NCBI GenBank assembly: GCA_965153455.1
Contig: OZ234502.1
Span: 3,699,267-3,763,266 of the forward strand
Length of the DNA stretch: 64,000 bases
Reading direction: 5' to 3'
DNA from: Sphagnum compactum
Lineage: Eukaryota; Bryophyta; Sphagnopsida; Sphagnales
Shown: in pieces, positions 36,101-49,490 of the stretch
Position numbering within the stretch: position 1 is the first letter of the stretch
How the letters are laid out: the number at the start of each line of letters is the position of its first letter
Program-made: the position numbers and the translations under genes
The notes under the pieces: model-generated
Told to the model about the DNA's origin: nothing
What the model saw: the letters and a program-made list of their open reading frames with translations, nothing else
Database searches by the model: none

Positions 36101-37440
36101 CCTACAAGTTTTTGAATTCTCAAACATTAAAGCCTTTGAGCTGTGACTTTTTATTTTGTTACTTTTTTGAATTTTAGCTCCACTTTCAGCTCCCATTTTA
36201 AATTGAATTTGATCAGTATGGGTTGGTGATTATGAGGAGCGCACCAAAAATGAATATTTTTATTTGATAAGTTTCATGCATAACAATTTATCTTGACACT
36301 ATACAAGACAATTATCAAGTTGGGTATTTAAAAACCCAATTTCTTATGCATACTAAGTGGGTATTATAAAAGTAACCTTGGAAATTAGTAAATGGGAGCA
36401 TTGCTTAACCCCAAGCAAATTGACAGTAAACAAAAGTCTAAAAAATTAGAAATTCAATTATTTGATTCTAGTGTGAGACAAAAAATATTAAAAGTATTCT
36501 TGCCCTCCAGCTATGAAAAATGATAGAACCCACCAACACTGGATTAGACCCATTTGGAAGGTCATGGTGCACCATTGTAATCAAAACAAGAAAGCAAATG
36601 TAAAGACAGATTGCTATCAACACATGGTCAGAATACATATATGTATCTAAGGTAGAAATAACTCACACCAACTCTTCATTTTTAATCAACAATATTTTCT
36701 TACAACCTACCTTACATTCCTATGACTTTTTATCTAATGGCTAATTATACATGGTTTGAAATTAATTTCAAAACCTTTAAGCATGAAATGGATCATATCA
36801 CTCCAAATTTCCTCTCATAGGCTATCTTGATCTTTTATATGGTGTCAACGTTACACCCCAAATTGTAAACCTTTCATAGAACTTTCAGAATTCCCCACAA
36901 GATTGCCCAAAAATTTTGATTTGAATATTCCATCTTGTTTTCCCAAAATTTGATAATAGATAGTTGCAATTGTCCTTTTAGAGATTTTAGACATTCAACA
37001 TTGGACCTAAACCCCAAACTCATAAATTCTCCCCTTGCACAAGTAAACAAAGCCCAAGACAATAGATGGTTTCCAAGGAACACTAAAACTAAACTCGAAA
37101 CTCTCACATCAATAGGTACTCATTTTCTATCCTTGATAACCATCGTTGTCACCACACTCACAACACATAACATAAAAATACTCTAAATGGTACACCACAT
37201 CCAACCGCCCCCCTATCTGGGACTGAGGTCCCCCTAAGCCAAATAGCATTGCAAAACTACCTATTGAAAAACCACCATGGATGAACATTTTGGTTCTAAG
37301 GGAAAAGGCCGGGTATAAATATGAGCCCCATTGTTAGTCACCTAACTATAATCCTTCAAATCCCCAGCCAAATGTGAATTATCATGGAAGAAACTTTAGA
37401 TTAGTTCTTATGTGACCTTAGGAACCTAGGTCTATTGGGT
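33139..37440. other. Upstream of the RLP4-like gene and AT-rich spacer
   Basis: Positions 33,139-33,600 are GC-richer with CAG/CAA repeats and probably hold the promoter and 5' UTR of the minus-strand RLP4-like gene. No clear TATA box was singled out. Positions 33,660-33,910 contain short repeated words (CTCGATGGATCT twice, ATCTCCAGTC twice). The rest is AT-rich with no recognised coding or RNA gene. Confidence 0.5.
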
Positions 37441-37575
37441 GCATCGAGAACAAAACCATTTGCCAACTGGCACTTCTTCCATTGGTGGCATGAAACATCC
37501 CATATGTTAGCCTCAAGAACATTTATCACAAATCAACATAGTGGTGGCTCCTGAAGCTTGACCACACAACATACA
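37441..37575 (-). other. PHD-type zinc finger at the end of the Gypsy polyprotein
   Basis: The translated cysteine/histidine pattern is C-x2-C-x11-C-x2-C-x4-H-x2-C-x14-C-x2-C, the C4HC3 order of a PHD finger. The conserved tryptophan sits two residues before the penultimate cysteine (KWFCSRC). Two stops lie in the x4 stretch before the histidine. PHD fingers read histone H3 tails, so a targeting role like that of chromovirus chromodomains is a reasonable inference for the ancestral element. Confidence 0.7.
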
Positions 37576-38745
37576 TCATAGGTCAGTTGAAACCATGGTT
37601 AAGGATGGGTACATTGGGAAGATGACATGGTGCACAATTGTGCACATGGTCTTTCCATGTATAACCATCTCGACCTTTCAACAACAACATTTCAGAAGGT
37701 AAAACCTTCTGTACACATAAAATAACACGTCCTACAATCACATCCAAAGTAGTCGATGTTGTTTGTTACAGATAAACATAATCTCCTCACTCAAACCTCC
37801 AAATTTGAGGTCAATAACCACCTCCACGTAGAGTGGCATAAAGCAATGTATCTCGATGTTGGGCAATTGCTAGATTTCCATAGCCATGGGCATAACACAT
37901 TGGAACAAAATGGCTCATTGCTCACATGCTTAAATCCACACATTAATATTGTCCATGTTGATTATTGCCATCACATCTTATCAAATTGAGGCTTGTAATT
38001 CGGGCTCATGGCCAAACAATAAAAAGTATGGTGAAAAAAATGAAAGAGAAGTTTGCCAGCTGAACCTATACCCATAGCTAACCATGGTAGCTATAAGTCC
38101 CAATCTCAAATATGGCCCTTATGTAGACCATACTTTTGCAAACCCCTCTTCACCGTCTGCACCATTCGCTCAGCTAACCCATCTGCTTCAGAATAATCTC
38201 ATGAAGTCGTGCGATTATCAATAAATGTTTTCTCACACAACTCTTGGAATTTGCCACGGAATTTTATACCTTAGTTAGTGAAAACTTCAACTAGAACTCC
38301 AAACCTATTAAGTACATTGTCTAAAAATGTATATGTTGCCCCTTCATTATTACGATCCGGCAATGCAACCAATTCCAACCACTTGGAAAAATGCTTAATC
38401 ATAACCAAAACATATCGGTTATGTCAAGGTGTCAAACTCAATGGGCCAACAAAATCCAAATTCCATCGGTACCCAAGCCCCATAATTGGTAAGGGTTGTA
38501 GATGAAGTGTAAGTGCATTGAAGGATGCCCAAATTCAATCACACACCATACACCTAGAAACAAATTGCTGAACTTGCAAGTGCATCCCTCACCACTAGTA
38601 TTGTGTCGAAAGCAAATTGTATGTCCATTAGACCCCAAAATGGCCCAACTCTTCATGAACATGCTTCAAAAGGCTCTCACGTTGTTTGGGGCGAGACACA
38701 ACTTTCATTTATCCATCTACCCACATTTGTAGGAGGCATTTGCCC
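37441..38745 (-). pseudogene. Decayed Ty3/Gypsy integrase with C-terminal PHD finger
   Basis: A minus-strand Gypsy relic with scattered stops. In order: HHCC zinc-binding region at about 38,570-38,690 (HVHEELGHFGV, then QQFVSRCMVCD); integrase core at about 38,130-38,480 (WNLDFVGPLSL, NRYVLVMIKHFSKWLELVAL, ADGLAERMVQTVKRGLQKYG); C-terminal part at about 37,690-37,880 (IAQHRDTLLYATLRGGGY, TTSTTLDVIVGRVILCV, KVLPSEMLLLKG); and finally a PHD-type finger at 37,441-37,575. The core motif that should read T-D-Q-G reads T-N-stop-G, so the second catalytic aspartate is lost. RT and protease are missing above 38,745. Some segments need a frame change to follow. Confidence 0.8.
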
Positions 38746-39339
38746 ACCTTCCCGCTTGAGGGTGCAAACGATATAACATGAGCCACACCCACCCCTATGG
38801 GACTGTTTTTTGGACTGTTTTATTTTTAGAATATTCCACAAAAAGTTTTAATTTTTTTTTTAAAAATCATGATAATTTTTTTTATAATATTTTGATAAGG
38901 CTTGCATTAAAAAGTTTATCAAAAATATGTCATTTAAAAAAAATTCAAGTTGTTAAACATGTTTGTTTATTGGCTAAATATTCAATAACTTCTCCACCAA
39001 AAGCTTGAAACATTATAAAACTAACTCAATGCACCCCTACTCTCATTAATCCCAAAACAACAATTAAAATTTGTGGTATCTCAAAATAAAGTCTATGGTT
39101 TTCTACTATAAATACCTACAACTCCTCTCATTTTTTTCTCCCAAAATTGTCTTAAAATCTCTCTGTTTTCTAAAACTCTTTCCTTTTCACCAATCCTTAG
39201 TTTTTTCATCATGATCAAAACCAACGAAAATACAAAATACAAACTAACAAAGTTCCCTGATCAAAGTTCCTTTCTATGGTTTCCTAAATTGCACTTAAAT
39301 ATTGTAATTCTTCATCTTGCAACTTTAGCCGTGTTGTGT
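38746..39339. other. AT-rich spacer between two retroelement relics
   Basis: No coding similarity seen. It includes T- and A-rich runs near 38,850-38,945. Confidence 0.5.
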
Positions 39340-41075
39340 TACCCTTGAGCTATTCATTCTCATACTACAATTAAACGCTTTAATCTTCTGCTTAGCCTCT
39401 GCCCTGTTCTTCCTCCAAATTTCCATATTATGCTTATACCCCTTTTGGAAATCTCTCTTTTTATCCAATTCCTCTTATAACACTGCCTTCTCCTTCTTCC
39501 CTATAACTAATCTTTATTCAGAGTGTTAACCTCTAGAGTCAAATTCCCCATATTCAGACTCACAATTGCCATGGTTTGGAATAACTCAGTTGCCTTATCT
39601 ACTTTCATTATTTTTGCAGCTACCTCCTCCACAAACTTTAGTGTACTTGTTTATGTTGTAGGATCTATAGGTCCTTCTGTAGATGATCCTAACTCTTGCA
39701 CCATTTTTCTCCCCACTTCAAATTCAAATGGGAATCCTTCTGCACATTATGGTCTACTAGGTGGTACTTGTAGTTTTACTGGTCCAAATTTTTCAAAAGC
39801 AAGTTGTGTCGCCAATCTCTTCATCTATAGTTCAGTAGCATATAAACCTTCCTGTGTCTATTATTGTTGCTACTACAAATGTTGTTCCAAATGTTACAAA
39901 TGTTGTGGACTTGTAATGGTCTCCATCCAATCTTCATATACATTTGCATCAAAGTGCAAATGTTTTTCACCCTTTGAAAACCTTGTGTCATGTTCCCTCT
40001 TAACTTCTTGGCTCTACTCCTTCAACTATCTTTCTTATGGAGATGTCATCTATGGTACCTCATGCCTTTGCTCCCGTGGTTGTGTCTCCCATGGAATTAT
40101 CATCTGTGGTATCTCTGTAGTCTATCTAGCTGCTTGTACCACTGTTGGCACTGCAGATGGTTCCACTTTGGCCCTCATCATTTTCTGTGCCCTTAGATAT
40201 GTGCTCTCATGTTCCCTCTTCACTCTTGAACCTAAAGCTCCTCCCTCCTCAACTATATTCCTCCTTTAAAAGCACTTCTTGGAGAGTTTGTTGTAGCTTT
40301 CTTTCTGTTCTCTAGTGTTATCTGCATCTCCTCCTTAGTTATTTTAACCTTGGTTGGTGGCTTATGTGGATTCTCCTTTTGATGCACAAACAAATACTGA
40401 AAGATCTTTGCCAATACCCATGTAGATTAATAGGTATCTTTTTTATCTCCTTTATTTTCCTTGACATACTTATACCACTGATCTAGCTCATTACATAGAC
40501 TATTGAATATAATTTGTGCCTAATCTACCTTTAGCTTTTTTTTTGCTCTCAACAATGTTATGGCATTCTTGTTGTTAAAACACTGGACCTTCTCTCTCTG
40601 ATAAATGAAAAATATAATGGCAGGATATTTGACAAAATATGGCGGACCCAGACTCTTTGTATTCCATTAATCTGCTGAATAATTTGCAAGTGTAGTTCTA
40701 CAACCCTGTAAGGCCTAAATTGTTAATGACTTACTGACCTATCCTTTTGATTCTTCTACATACCCATCCGCACACACGCCAAAGACATTTACAATCAGTT
40801 GTTTGCTAATTATATACACCTTATCCTTATGCCCAAAGTAGATATCTGCACCTTTGATCAAGAATGTGTTCAGAAATTTCAACAGTACATCGGGCATCGG
40901 TGCGTGCCACTCCATCAGAAACAAAGTAACCAACCTTGCTTTAAAAGCCCAGTCTTTTTCCTCAACAATATCCTTCTAGTTCTCCATTTACTCGACATGT
41001 TTATCATAATTTTGTTTCGTCTATGTCCACATGAATCGCTCATGGTCTGGAATTTTAATACCTTTCTTTAGAAGT
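39340..41075 (-). pseudogene. Decayed coding relic, probably retroelement ORF
   Basis: The minus strand reads with clear coding character, broken by stops and a few shifts. In order: HAPMPDVLLKFLNTFLIKG and KVYIISKQLIVNVFGVC (40,800-40,920); RPYRVVELHLQIIQQINGIQ (about 40,650-40,720); ELDQWYKYVKENKGDKK (40,440-40,500) then KITKEEMQITLENRKK; LATQLAFEKFGPVKLQVPP (about 39,760-39,820); and a charged, helix-prone run with EELDKKRDFQKGYKHNMEIW (about 39,410-39,480). The family is not identified. The position next to a Gypsy relic on the same strand and the style of decay suggest a retroelement gag or accessory ORF. The 248-codon plus-strand frame over 39,523-40,269 is its shadow. Confidence 0.45.
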
Positions 41076-41248
41076 GTAGCTCTGTCCAATATTGCGTGTC
41101 TTGTGAACCCTGCTGACACAGCCATGCGCAGTGGTTTCAATTTTCATGAATTGCATTAGGGCTATTAGGGTGTGTTAAGGCTATTAAAGGTTTTTAGCAA
41201 TTTCATGTTAGAGTGAGGAATGATGGGTGCGCATGGTTGTGTGGGTTT

Positions 41249-41272
41249 TTTTTTTTTTTTTTTTTTTTCAGA
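41249..41272. repeat. Poly(T) tract
   Basis: A run of about 24 T residues. On the minus strand it is poly(A), but no retroposed gene is recognised next to it, so it may be a simple mononucleotide repeat. Exact length is uncertain by a base or two. Confidence 0.7.
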
Positions 41273-42638
41273 ATTCGATTATTTTCTTCAACAGAAGTTA
41301 GTAATCATAGTTTTAGAACTTTAATTGCGTGATTGGGGGTTTGTAAAGGGTTGGGGTTAAAAACAAACACCAAAATTCGTAATGTTCAGCAAAATGTTAG
41401 TCTTGTTATAGTATTTGGTGGATAGTTGTGTAAGCAAAAATGATTTAAGATTCTTGAAATAGTTAAGGGGTGTTAATGAAGGGCCCGACGGATATAGAGT
41501 AATTTCCAAGCATTATAAACATGTAGGATTAATTCGAGACAACATAACAAGCAAAATAAATAGTGTGATAGGGTGGAAATGGCAACATGGATTTCATGAT
41601 GAATGAAGCTTTTATTCAGGTTATGGATACGTTCAACAAGAGTTACAAGTACATGTTGAGTCCTAGGCTATGCCACAGTGATAAATCATAATTACAGGAA
41701 ATCTAGGATGTGTCGGATGGTGCGAACTAAGTAATTTGCCTTGCTATTAGGAGGTAGTTGACGAATTAGACTACACAACCAACGATAGTGTCCAACGTTG
41801 GGAATTGAAAACCATGCAAAGATGAAGGTGTCTTCAGTTTCATAAAAACCTTTGCAAATAATCTTAGGTTCATCACCAAAAGTGGGGTCGACCTGTAACA
41901 AAATCACCAAGGTACGAGAGTTTGGAAAAATGTGATAATATCAAATTCGAGGGGGTTCAACTTTGAGACGAGGGCACACCTCTTTTGGTTCGAGATTTTC
42001 ATCACGAGGGTGTTGGGTTAGTGTCAAATCTAGGGACTATTCTCGGGTGGTTCTTCATTCACTTATGTGACTTGAAGCCCATAAGACATGGTCATGCGCG
42101 ATGCCATGGATTAAAAAAAAAAAAAAAATCTTCAATCAAAATTAAATTGGCAATGAATGTGTGAAAAACTTAGTACATCGAGATGCGTGATTATAATTTA
42201 TAGGTCAAGGAAAAGGAAGGAAAGACGTAAGGTAATGGTCTAGAACCATGGTAAAATAAAACCTTCAAATCAATGGGAAAAATGTTTAAATAAAATTTGT
42301 TGGGGGGGAAAATGAAAAGAAGTAAAAAGGATGTTTCTTCTTCACCTTCCAAAGGCCACCAAGCTTGGAACCTTCCATTGGCCACCAAGTTGGGGTCTTC
42401 CCTCGCCTTTCCTTCCTTCTCATTTTCTTTAAATGTGCGAATTTGGATCATTTAGCTCTCTATTTTCGGACGCAATTTTTTATTTGAATCTTTGAAAACT
42501 TATTCCCATAACTTTTCTTGGAAGGAGAAGAGTAATGAATCCTAGTAGATAGTGGAAACAGGGAGAATAGATTGGATCATGGTAGTACTTTTGAAAGAAT
42601 GGAAATGAGTAGGGGTAGATTTGAAGTTTGAAACTCTT

Positions 42639-43000
42639 AGGTTTTGTGGCATAAATTTTTCTTGATTTAGGTGCAAAGTTTGAGATTTGGCAAGTGGGTG
42701 CACCTTGTAGTTAACTTTCCAATGAACTAATGCAAGCTAGATTTGAATAATGTATGTGAGGGCAACAATGTTTTAAATGACTGGAGGTTTGCTGTCAAGT
42801 TGAACTTTCTGCTTTCGTAAAATCCTTTCAGGTTCTATGGCACAATTTTTTATTTATTTAGGTGCAGGGCTTGAAATTTGGTAAACAAGTGTGCCTTGTA
42901 GCTAATCTTCCAATGAATTAATGTAAGCTAAATTTGGTTAACATATGTGATGACAACAATGTTTGAGTGACTAGAGGTCTGTTGTCAAGTTGAGCATTAT
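42639..43000. repeat. Imperfect direct duplication, about 191-base period
   Basis: Copy 1 starts at AGGTTTTGTGGCATAAATTT (42,639) and copy 2 at AGGTTCTATGGCACAATTTT (42,830). Both continue with GTGC..CCTTGTAG, CCAATGAA.TAATG.AAGCTA, and end with TGTCAAGTTGA. They differ by many substitutions, so the duplication is old. Confidence 0.7.
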
Positions 43001-43453
43001 GTTAGCTCCTTAGAAGTTGGTTTAGGTCGGTGGTAGTTTAACATAAAATTATAGGATTTGGAAAGTTTGAACTTTGAAAATATATTTTTCAATTTCAAAT
43101 CATGAGTGACGCATAGGAGGCAAACTATTTGTTTTCAACTACAAATGCAATTCAATATCTAGAAATACACTTTGCATTTTCCCTTCACCAATAACATATG
43201 TACCTCCGAATATAATCACCTCGTAGAACCGGAAATAGAGGGACGGAAAGTCACTTCACACCCTTTAAGACCCAACTATGCTAGCAAATTATGGATGGTA
43301 GAACATATGCCAACCATGGACATACACAAAGTTGTGTTCCAATTATGTGTGGTGGTGCCAAATCAATAAAAAATGGCCACTGGTTTGACATGAAACCCAT
43401 TGCAAAAATAGTGCTGGCCAATTTATAAGTTGCCAAGATGAATAAATGAAGGC

Positions 43454-44111
43454 ATGCATGTTAGAGGTGCACACGAAAGTGACAAGGAACCCAATATTTG
43501 CAAAGAATTATGTTTTTTTTACTATGGCACAAATGGTATATGTGAAGGTGGCACTTGGGTTTCCAAGCAATCAAGGGACCAATGTGTTTATATTGATTAT
43601 GTACAAGTGGTTCCACCACGTCCCCTAATTGTTCTTCAACCAATACCATTGAAGTTGATTGCAACCCCATTGATGGTGGTTGTCAAACCACCTAGTATTT
43701 GAGCTCTAATTTTCACGATCATTTTTTGAATTGTTGAACGCCCATGGGAGCAAAATCCCCCTTATTCATTTGGGCCAACATCTTTGTCAAGCTCAAGCAC
43801 AAATGAAACCATGAATGGAGACTTAGAAACCTAAGAGCAAATGGGAAAAAACTTGGAGGTTGTGGTTATATGAATCATATGATCCATTTGACATGAAAAT
43901 ATGATAAACAAGGCACATGGAGGGGGCAAGCATACTAAGGTCATTGATATATTTTGGGGAGGCAAACTTAAAGGTTAATATTATAGGACATGCCTTTAAA
44001 GCAATGCAAAGGGAATTGGGGACAATGCATGTCACATTGCATGAAATGAAATTTGAACGTGTGTGTTTACATGAACAATTAGGACAATGCAAAGAAGGAT
44101 TAATGTTCTAG
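43454..44111 (+). pseudogene. Weak coding-like relic, unrecognised
   Basis: Two open stretches (43,454-43,702 and 43,917-44,111) with residues such as YFGEANLKVNIIGHAFKAMQ and FERVCLHEQLGQCKEGL. The second has a helical, charged character like a retroelement-encoded coiled coil. No family is recognised, and the frames do not join. It may be noise. Confidence 0.2.
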
Positions 44112-47100
44112 ATAATAAGGTTGCCCAACAATATGAAACACTAATGGAAGCATAAAAAGGGCAATTAAAGGGGAAAATGAATGTTTAAATTTCATGGACA
44201 ATGTCAAATGTTGAACACTATCACAAAACTTTGATTAACATGACGAAGCAATATTGAATAAATGTTGAAGTGTTTATTAAGGTGGCCCAACTAACCTCAA
44301 ACAAGATGCAACTAACATGCATTTTGGGCACATTGTGGGTTACATTAATGGGGGTAAAATTAATTCATATTCAAGAAAAATACTATGATGACCAAAAAAT
44401 TTGATTGTGAAGGTGCAAGCATAATCAAATGAGCCATAAATGATGAATGATGAAAAAAAAATCAAAATTAGAAAAATATTTATGTTTTACAATTTAAAAC
44501 CATGGCAATCATGGCATGTTGCTAATTTTCATTCATATAAATTTCAAGGAATTCAAACTAAAAATTCATTTGATAAAATTTTAAGTTTAGGTTTCAATTT
44601 TGGACTTTTTAATAGTCATTTATAAGTGTGTCAGAAGGAATCAATTTTGCAAAGGATTATCAAAAGGACTCATATAATAAAACAAAATTGACGGGGAGAA
44701 AATAAAGAAGATAAAGACCTATTCAACACATTCAAAAAACACTCATACCCTAAAATATGCAGAATTTTAAAACTTTAAAAATTCAAAGAACTTTCCAAAA
44801 TTGATCCAAAAATTTATAACTTCAAAAGTCCTTTACCACATATAAATGGGGTATACTGTACATGATGTGTTATGAAAAGTTGTATTTTATAATATAAAAA
44901 ACATAAGAAATTAAAAAATCAAAATTTGGTTATGATTTGAAATTGTTATCATTTTTAAAGATGAAACACCAAATTTACAAGGAATCAACACACTTTCAAA
45001 AATTCATATTTATTCCAAAAAATATAAACAAGAAAAATGTCATGTACTTGAGACAATCATAATCATTTATTATAACAATTTGCAAAAAAGATTGTTCAAA
45101 AATCCATTTGTATGAAAAAAATATTTTTGGGCAAAAAAACATGTGTAATCCTTTTCTAAAGTAATGTTGTTGGTTCATTTGATCTCATTTGCACCCATGA
45201 GGTTTAACATCATGGCCAAAAATATCTGAGATGTTTCTGGATAATTTATTAAAATGCAAAATACCAAAAGTGTAGATTGGTTATAGACTTTAAAGTAGAT
45301 TGGATCTCACCAATGCTTTCAAAAAGATGATGAAACTTTTTTGGCCTACACCTCAACCCTTCACTAAAAATGGGGACCAATGCATTATTTGTTGCAACAT
45401 GTATGGAATAGAAAGAATGTGGTAATTGGGCACTTGCTAACACATGTACCATCCGTAATGCATAATAACACTGATGGCGACAAGGAGGAAATGCCCATAA
45501 TGTAGGGCAATGTTTCATTGTCATTTATAATGCACAATTTAACCTTCAAGTTGCCATGCTAGAAGATTGAGAATATAATTAGTATAGCACACTCAATCAA
45601 CCTTAAGCATAAGGTGCACACATTCGATGGATTTAGTCAGTGGGCATGACATTTATTGCATTTGGGAGTTGATATGACAAATGGCAATTGGACAACTTTT
45701 GTACAAATCCCATATTCAAAAAGACACCTTATGCACACCAATGCAAGATGTAGAAGGTTTTACCAAATATTTCAAATGTGGTTTAACCCAAGTACCAACA
45801 AGTTTGAATTTGGTCCTCACCTCTATGGAATTTGGTACAACCCCATGGGTGATGAGTTTGAATAAGCCCATAGTTTACACAATCTCCTAAAAAAAAAACA
45901 TGTGACCTTTTAGTTGAGGAAACTAACAATTCCTAATGCTTGAAAGATGAAATGGCATTTCATTTATGATTATCTTTCTCCAACAAGTAATTATTTTTCT
46001 AGATGTAAGCACTTACTAGGCCCAAGAAGGCGGTATTAACATGAATGTTTCCACACACTATCTTACACAATTGTTTTAGGTTTATTCTTGGGACCATCAT
46101 GATCAAGAAGTTCATACATATTAGTTTTTATTGCCATTGTTAGGATTTTTTGCACACCATCATTGTTTTTATGTACAATTATCATGAAGCTTATCTATGT
46201 GGTAGTGGTAATGGTGCCAATCCACCATAACCCCAACCTCCAATGGCTTTTCCGAATTTTGGAGAACACATGTTCATGTGATTCAAGAAGTAGGTTGTTT
46301 CATGACATTTGGTGCACATTTGAACTTCATTCTACATGGGTGCTCTTACATGTTAATGTGGCAAATACCTTCAATTTAAGGTCACAAAGTGTGATGTTTT
46401 AAGAACTTTGTGCTACTTGATGTGACATTGTTCAACCTATCCTTTTTATTTGCATATGTTATGCATTCTCTTCTATACTACAATTATTGTAAGTAGGAGG
46501 GTGAGGTCATTAGCATCCTTTCAACCATTGGTACTTGTCCCTTCAAGGGCATTTGTTTGCCCTAGCTCATCCTAGAGCCTTCCATTCCATAACAATTGCT
46601 TGCTTTCATGGTCAATGATTTGCCAATGAACCCACATGTGAAGTCATCCCTCAATGGTCTTCATAGCATGTGAACACCTAGCCTCCCAAGTTGACATGAT
46701 TGGTTTCTCAATGCAAGCCCACAAATGTACTACTTGGTCCCCATGAGGTTTTCCTAGTGATTTCACTCCACCAACTTTGTTTGACTTCTGACGTTCTCAA
46801 AGTTTTGGGCATCCAATGCAATCCCCTCATTCACATCCTTTCATTAAGGATTCCATATTAGAAGATGTGAAACACATTGATGTGCTTCCCAAGATGAGTG
46901 ACTTGCCAGTACCCTTCGAGATTATAATAAGGTGTTTTATATAATGCCATTGTACTTACTTGGATGCATCCCTATTAGAATTCTTGCACGTTTACATCCT
47001 TTGACCTAACTACCCCTTGGGAAGAATGGAAGGGGGGGGGAGGGGAGGCGGGACACCAAGTGCAAATGGAACACCTCAACTCTGGTGAGCCTGAGTGAAA

Positions 47101-47500
47101 AACAGAAACTTTGTCCATGTATGTGTTCTTGGTCATATTGACAGTCTTCAATTAGGCCCAATTTCTCTCAATTTATTTGTAGTGGGGACTTTTTCATATC
47201 CTGATTCCTCATGGTCTTTCCACCATATTTCTTTCCCCAGTGTTGCCCAATCCCTCATTTAAAATATTTAAAACAATTTTAGATGTGTAAAAGCAAGAAA
47301 ATGGAAGAGCTATTGAGCTTTGAAACAAAACAAAAGAGGTGCAAGGGTCAATTTTTGCACAAACCTTAATTAATCATTCTTAAAAATAGATCACCTTCAA
47401 ATGAGAAGGCATGCAACATGCCAAATATCTTTGGAAAGTGAAAATGTAGTGTGGAGGAAAAACTAGTAACACCATTGTTGTCCAACCTGTCTGAAGATGA

Positions 47501-49490
47501 CAGTTTAAGGTGGTTTGAAATGAATGTCTACATGAGTAGTTCCCAATCTGTAGCAATCATTTTTGTGTAGAAACTGCTAAGTGACATTCACCTAAATTGT
47601 GCTTGATCACCATCTGTCTGTCCTCCATTAAACTGGAATCCACAATCCTTACTCTCACAATGGACTCTAGAGTGAGAACATAATCAGCCACTCCAGGATG
47701 TCCTGTCTACCTGAAGTTTCCTGACTGTGAATTGTAGCCATTGCCAGAAAGTAGACACCTGCACCTTCTGTTGCAAGTCTTAAAAAACTTTGTCTGCATT
47801 TCCATTCACAGTTGTTATCATTCAAAAGAGAGCTGAGTCGATCCCTCCTGCAAAAAGGCTATTTTAGGAGCACCCATCTTGCTTACCCTAGCCAAGACAA
47901 TCATAACAATGGTTTGCCCACAGCAAAGCACTGGCATGTTATACATGTGCCATTCCAGAATAAAATGTATATCTTTCATAAGAATAGAGAAATCTCCATT
48001 CTCATTGATGAAGAAAAAACAGCAAGGTTAACACTTTCTCAGGAAGCCAGAAAGAACCAAACTAAGAAAGACTGAACAAACCAAAAAACAAAAAACACAC
48101 ACCGGTATGAATAAAAGTGCCAGTCTCACACCTGTTCACACCTGTTCAAGGACCATCAACAGTAGTATGTATGATAGTGACTTAACTACACAACTTCCCC
48201 ACTGACTTCATCAGCTCCCACAGTGGTAAAAGGCTGGTGACAAGCACCAACCTGCAAACTCAGTTTCTGCTACAATTCTGGAAGCAACAGGAAGACTCAG
48301 CCATACTACTGGCTAGAAACAGACCATAACAAGGACAAGACAAAAAACAGAAAGGGAAAAGAAAAACTAAAGGAAAGGACAACAGGGAAAAACTATGAAC
48401 AAGTGGGCTTACAAGAAGCTCCCCACAGACAAGACCCGAAACAAAATCATTTTGAAAACCCCAAAAGCAGAAATTCCAAAAAGGATAGCCTTGTTAACAG
48501 CCAACCCTCTAGTTCTCTGTAGAAGAATTTCTAAAGGGTAGCCTTTTACCTTCAGAAAGACAATAAGACTGACCATCTGAAAGACAAAAAACTTCTTACA
48601 ACTACAAAGCCTCAAGACTATTGATAACCCCCAGCTTCGCAGTCATTGAGATATCCGAATGAACATGAGGCATTATAATCATTTCGACACCTGCATACTC
48701 TGGTTGAGAGCGTTTGTCAAAAATGTCACAGGATAAACCTTGAGGACTTTGTCTCACAGCTAGATCCAAGAAATTACAAGAGAAGCCTTTAGACATGCAA
48801 TTCAACTCACAAGATGTTTTTGGGTATATGCCACTACCAAAAGAGTCTTGGATAAGGTACATGAAATTATCAAAGTCTGAAAAATCAGGAAAAAAAAGAT
48901 AATTGACAAACCTACGAACCAGGGACAATCCACGAAGCACAACAGGACGTGGTATATGTGACCCAACTCACATGCTTGGATCCGACAAAAGTGTGCACTT
49001 ACCATGCACCTGCACACTTGTCTGGAGAAATATCTACCATTCAGAGCCTAATCTCAAAACTGTTGAAAATGTGTGCAACAATATGCAATATGAATGTATC
49101 AATCCACATCTACAGCAACCTCCTTGCCTCATGATTTCTACCATGATAAACACCTTCACTTTGAACTGGCTTATTTTTACCTACAAGGAATCAGATACAC
49201 TAGGACATGCCAAATAAACATGAGGCACAAGGTATGATCACTACCCAAATTTCCAAACAAACCACCCACAATCACAGTTACTCTCATGAAGACCCTAGAC
49301 TTTAAAGGAAGACAGGTAGCATAATTCAAACAAACAATATTCCTTTGCAGGGATTCTAGACACAAGGACAAAGGAGGCTATGAAAATTGAAGGATAAGAC
49401 ACAAGAATCAACTTGGAGGGTAAACAGAACCTTTTCAATCCCATGCACCTGACTCCTCTCATTGTGACTCATTCAGAACTTGTCTAGACA
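47501..49490. other. Downstream flank of the TOL gene
   Basis: Mixed composition, no conserved coding segment. Short frames (87 codons at 47,812; 112 codons minus at 48,602-48,940) show no motif. The lower part of this interval may hold the TOL 3' UTR, but no polyadenylation signal could be chosen with confidence. Confidence 0.45.

Larger units (their letters stand above)
41273..47500. other. Mostly featureless spacer
   Basis: AT-rich sequence with no recognisable host gene. It contains an imperfect tandem duplication at 42,639-43,000 and a weakly coding-like plus-strand stretch at 43,454-44,111. Confidence 0.5.

Noticed and set aside
39523-40269. 248-codon open frame on the plus strand, rich in cysteine and serine
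   Set aside because: The composition is that expected when a minus-strand coding sequence is read backwards. The minus strand here has coherent charged protein-like segments, so the frame is a shadow.
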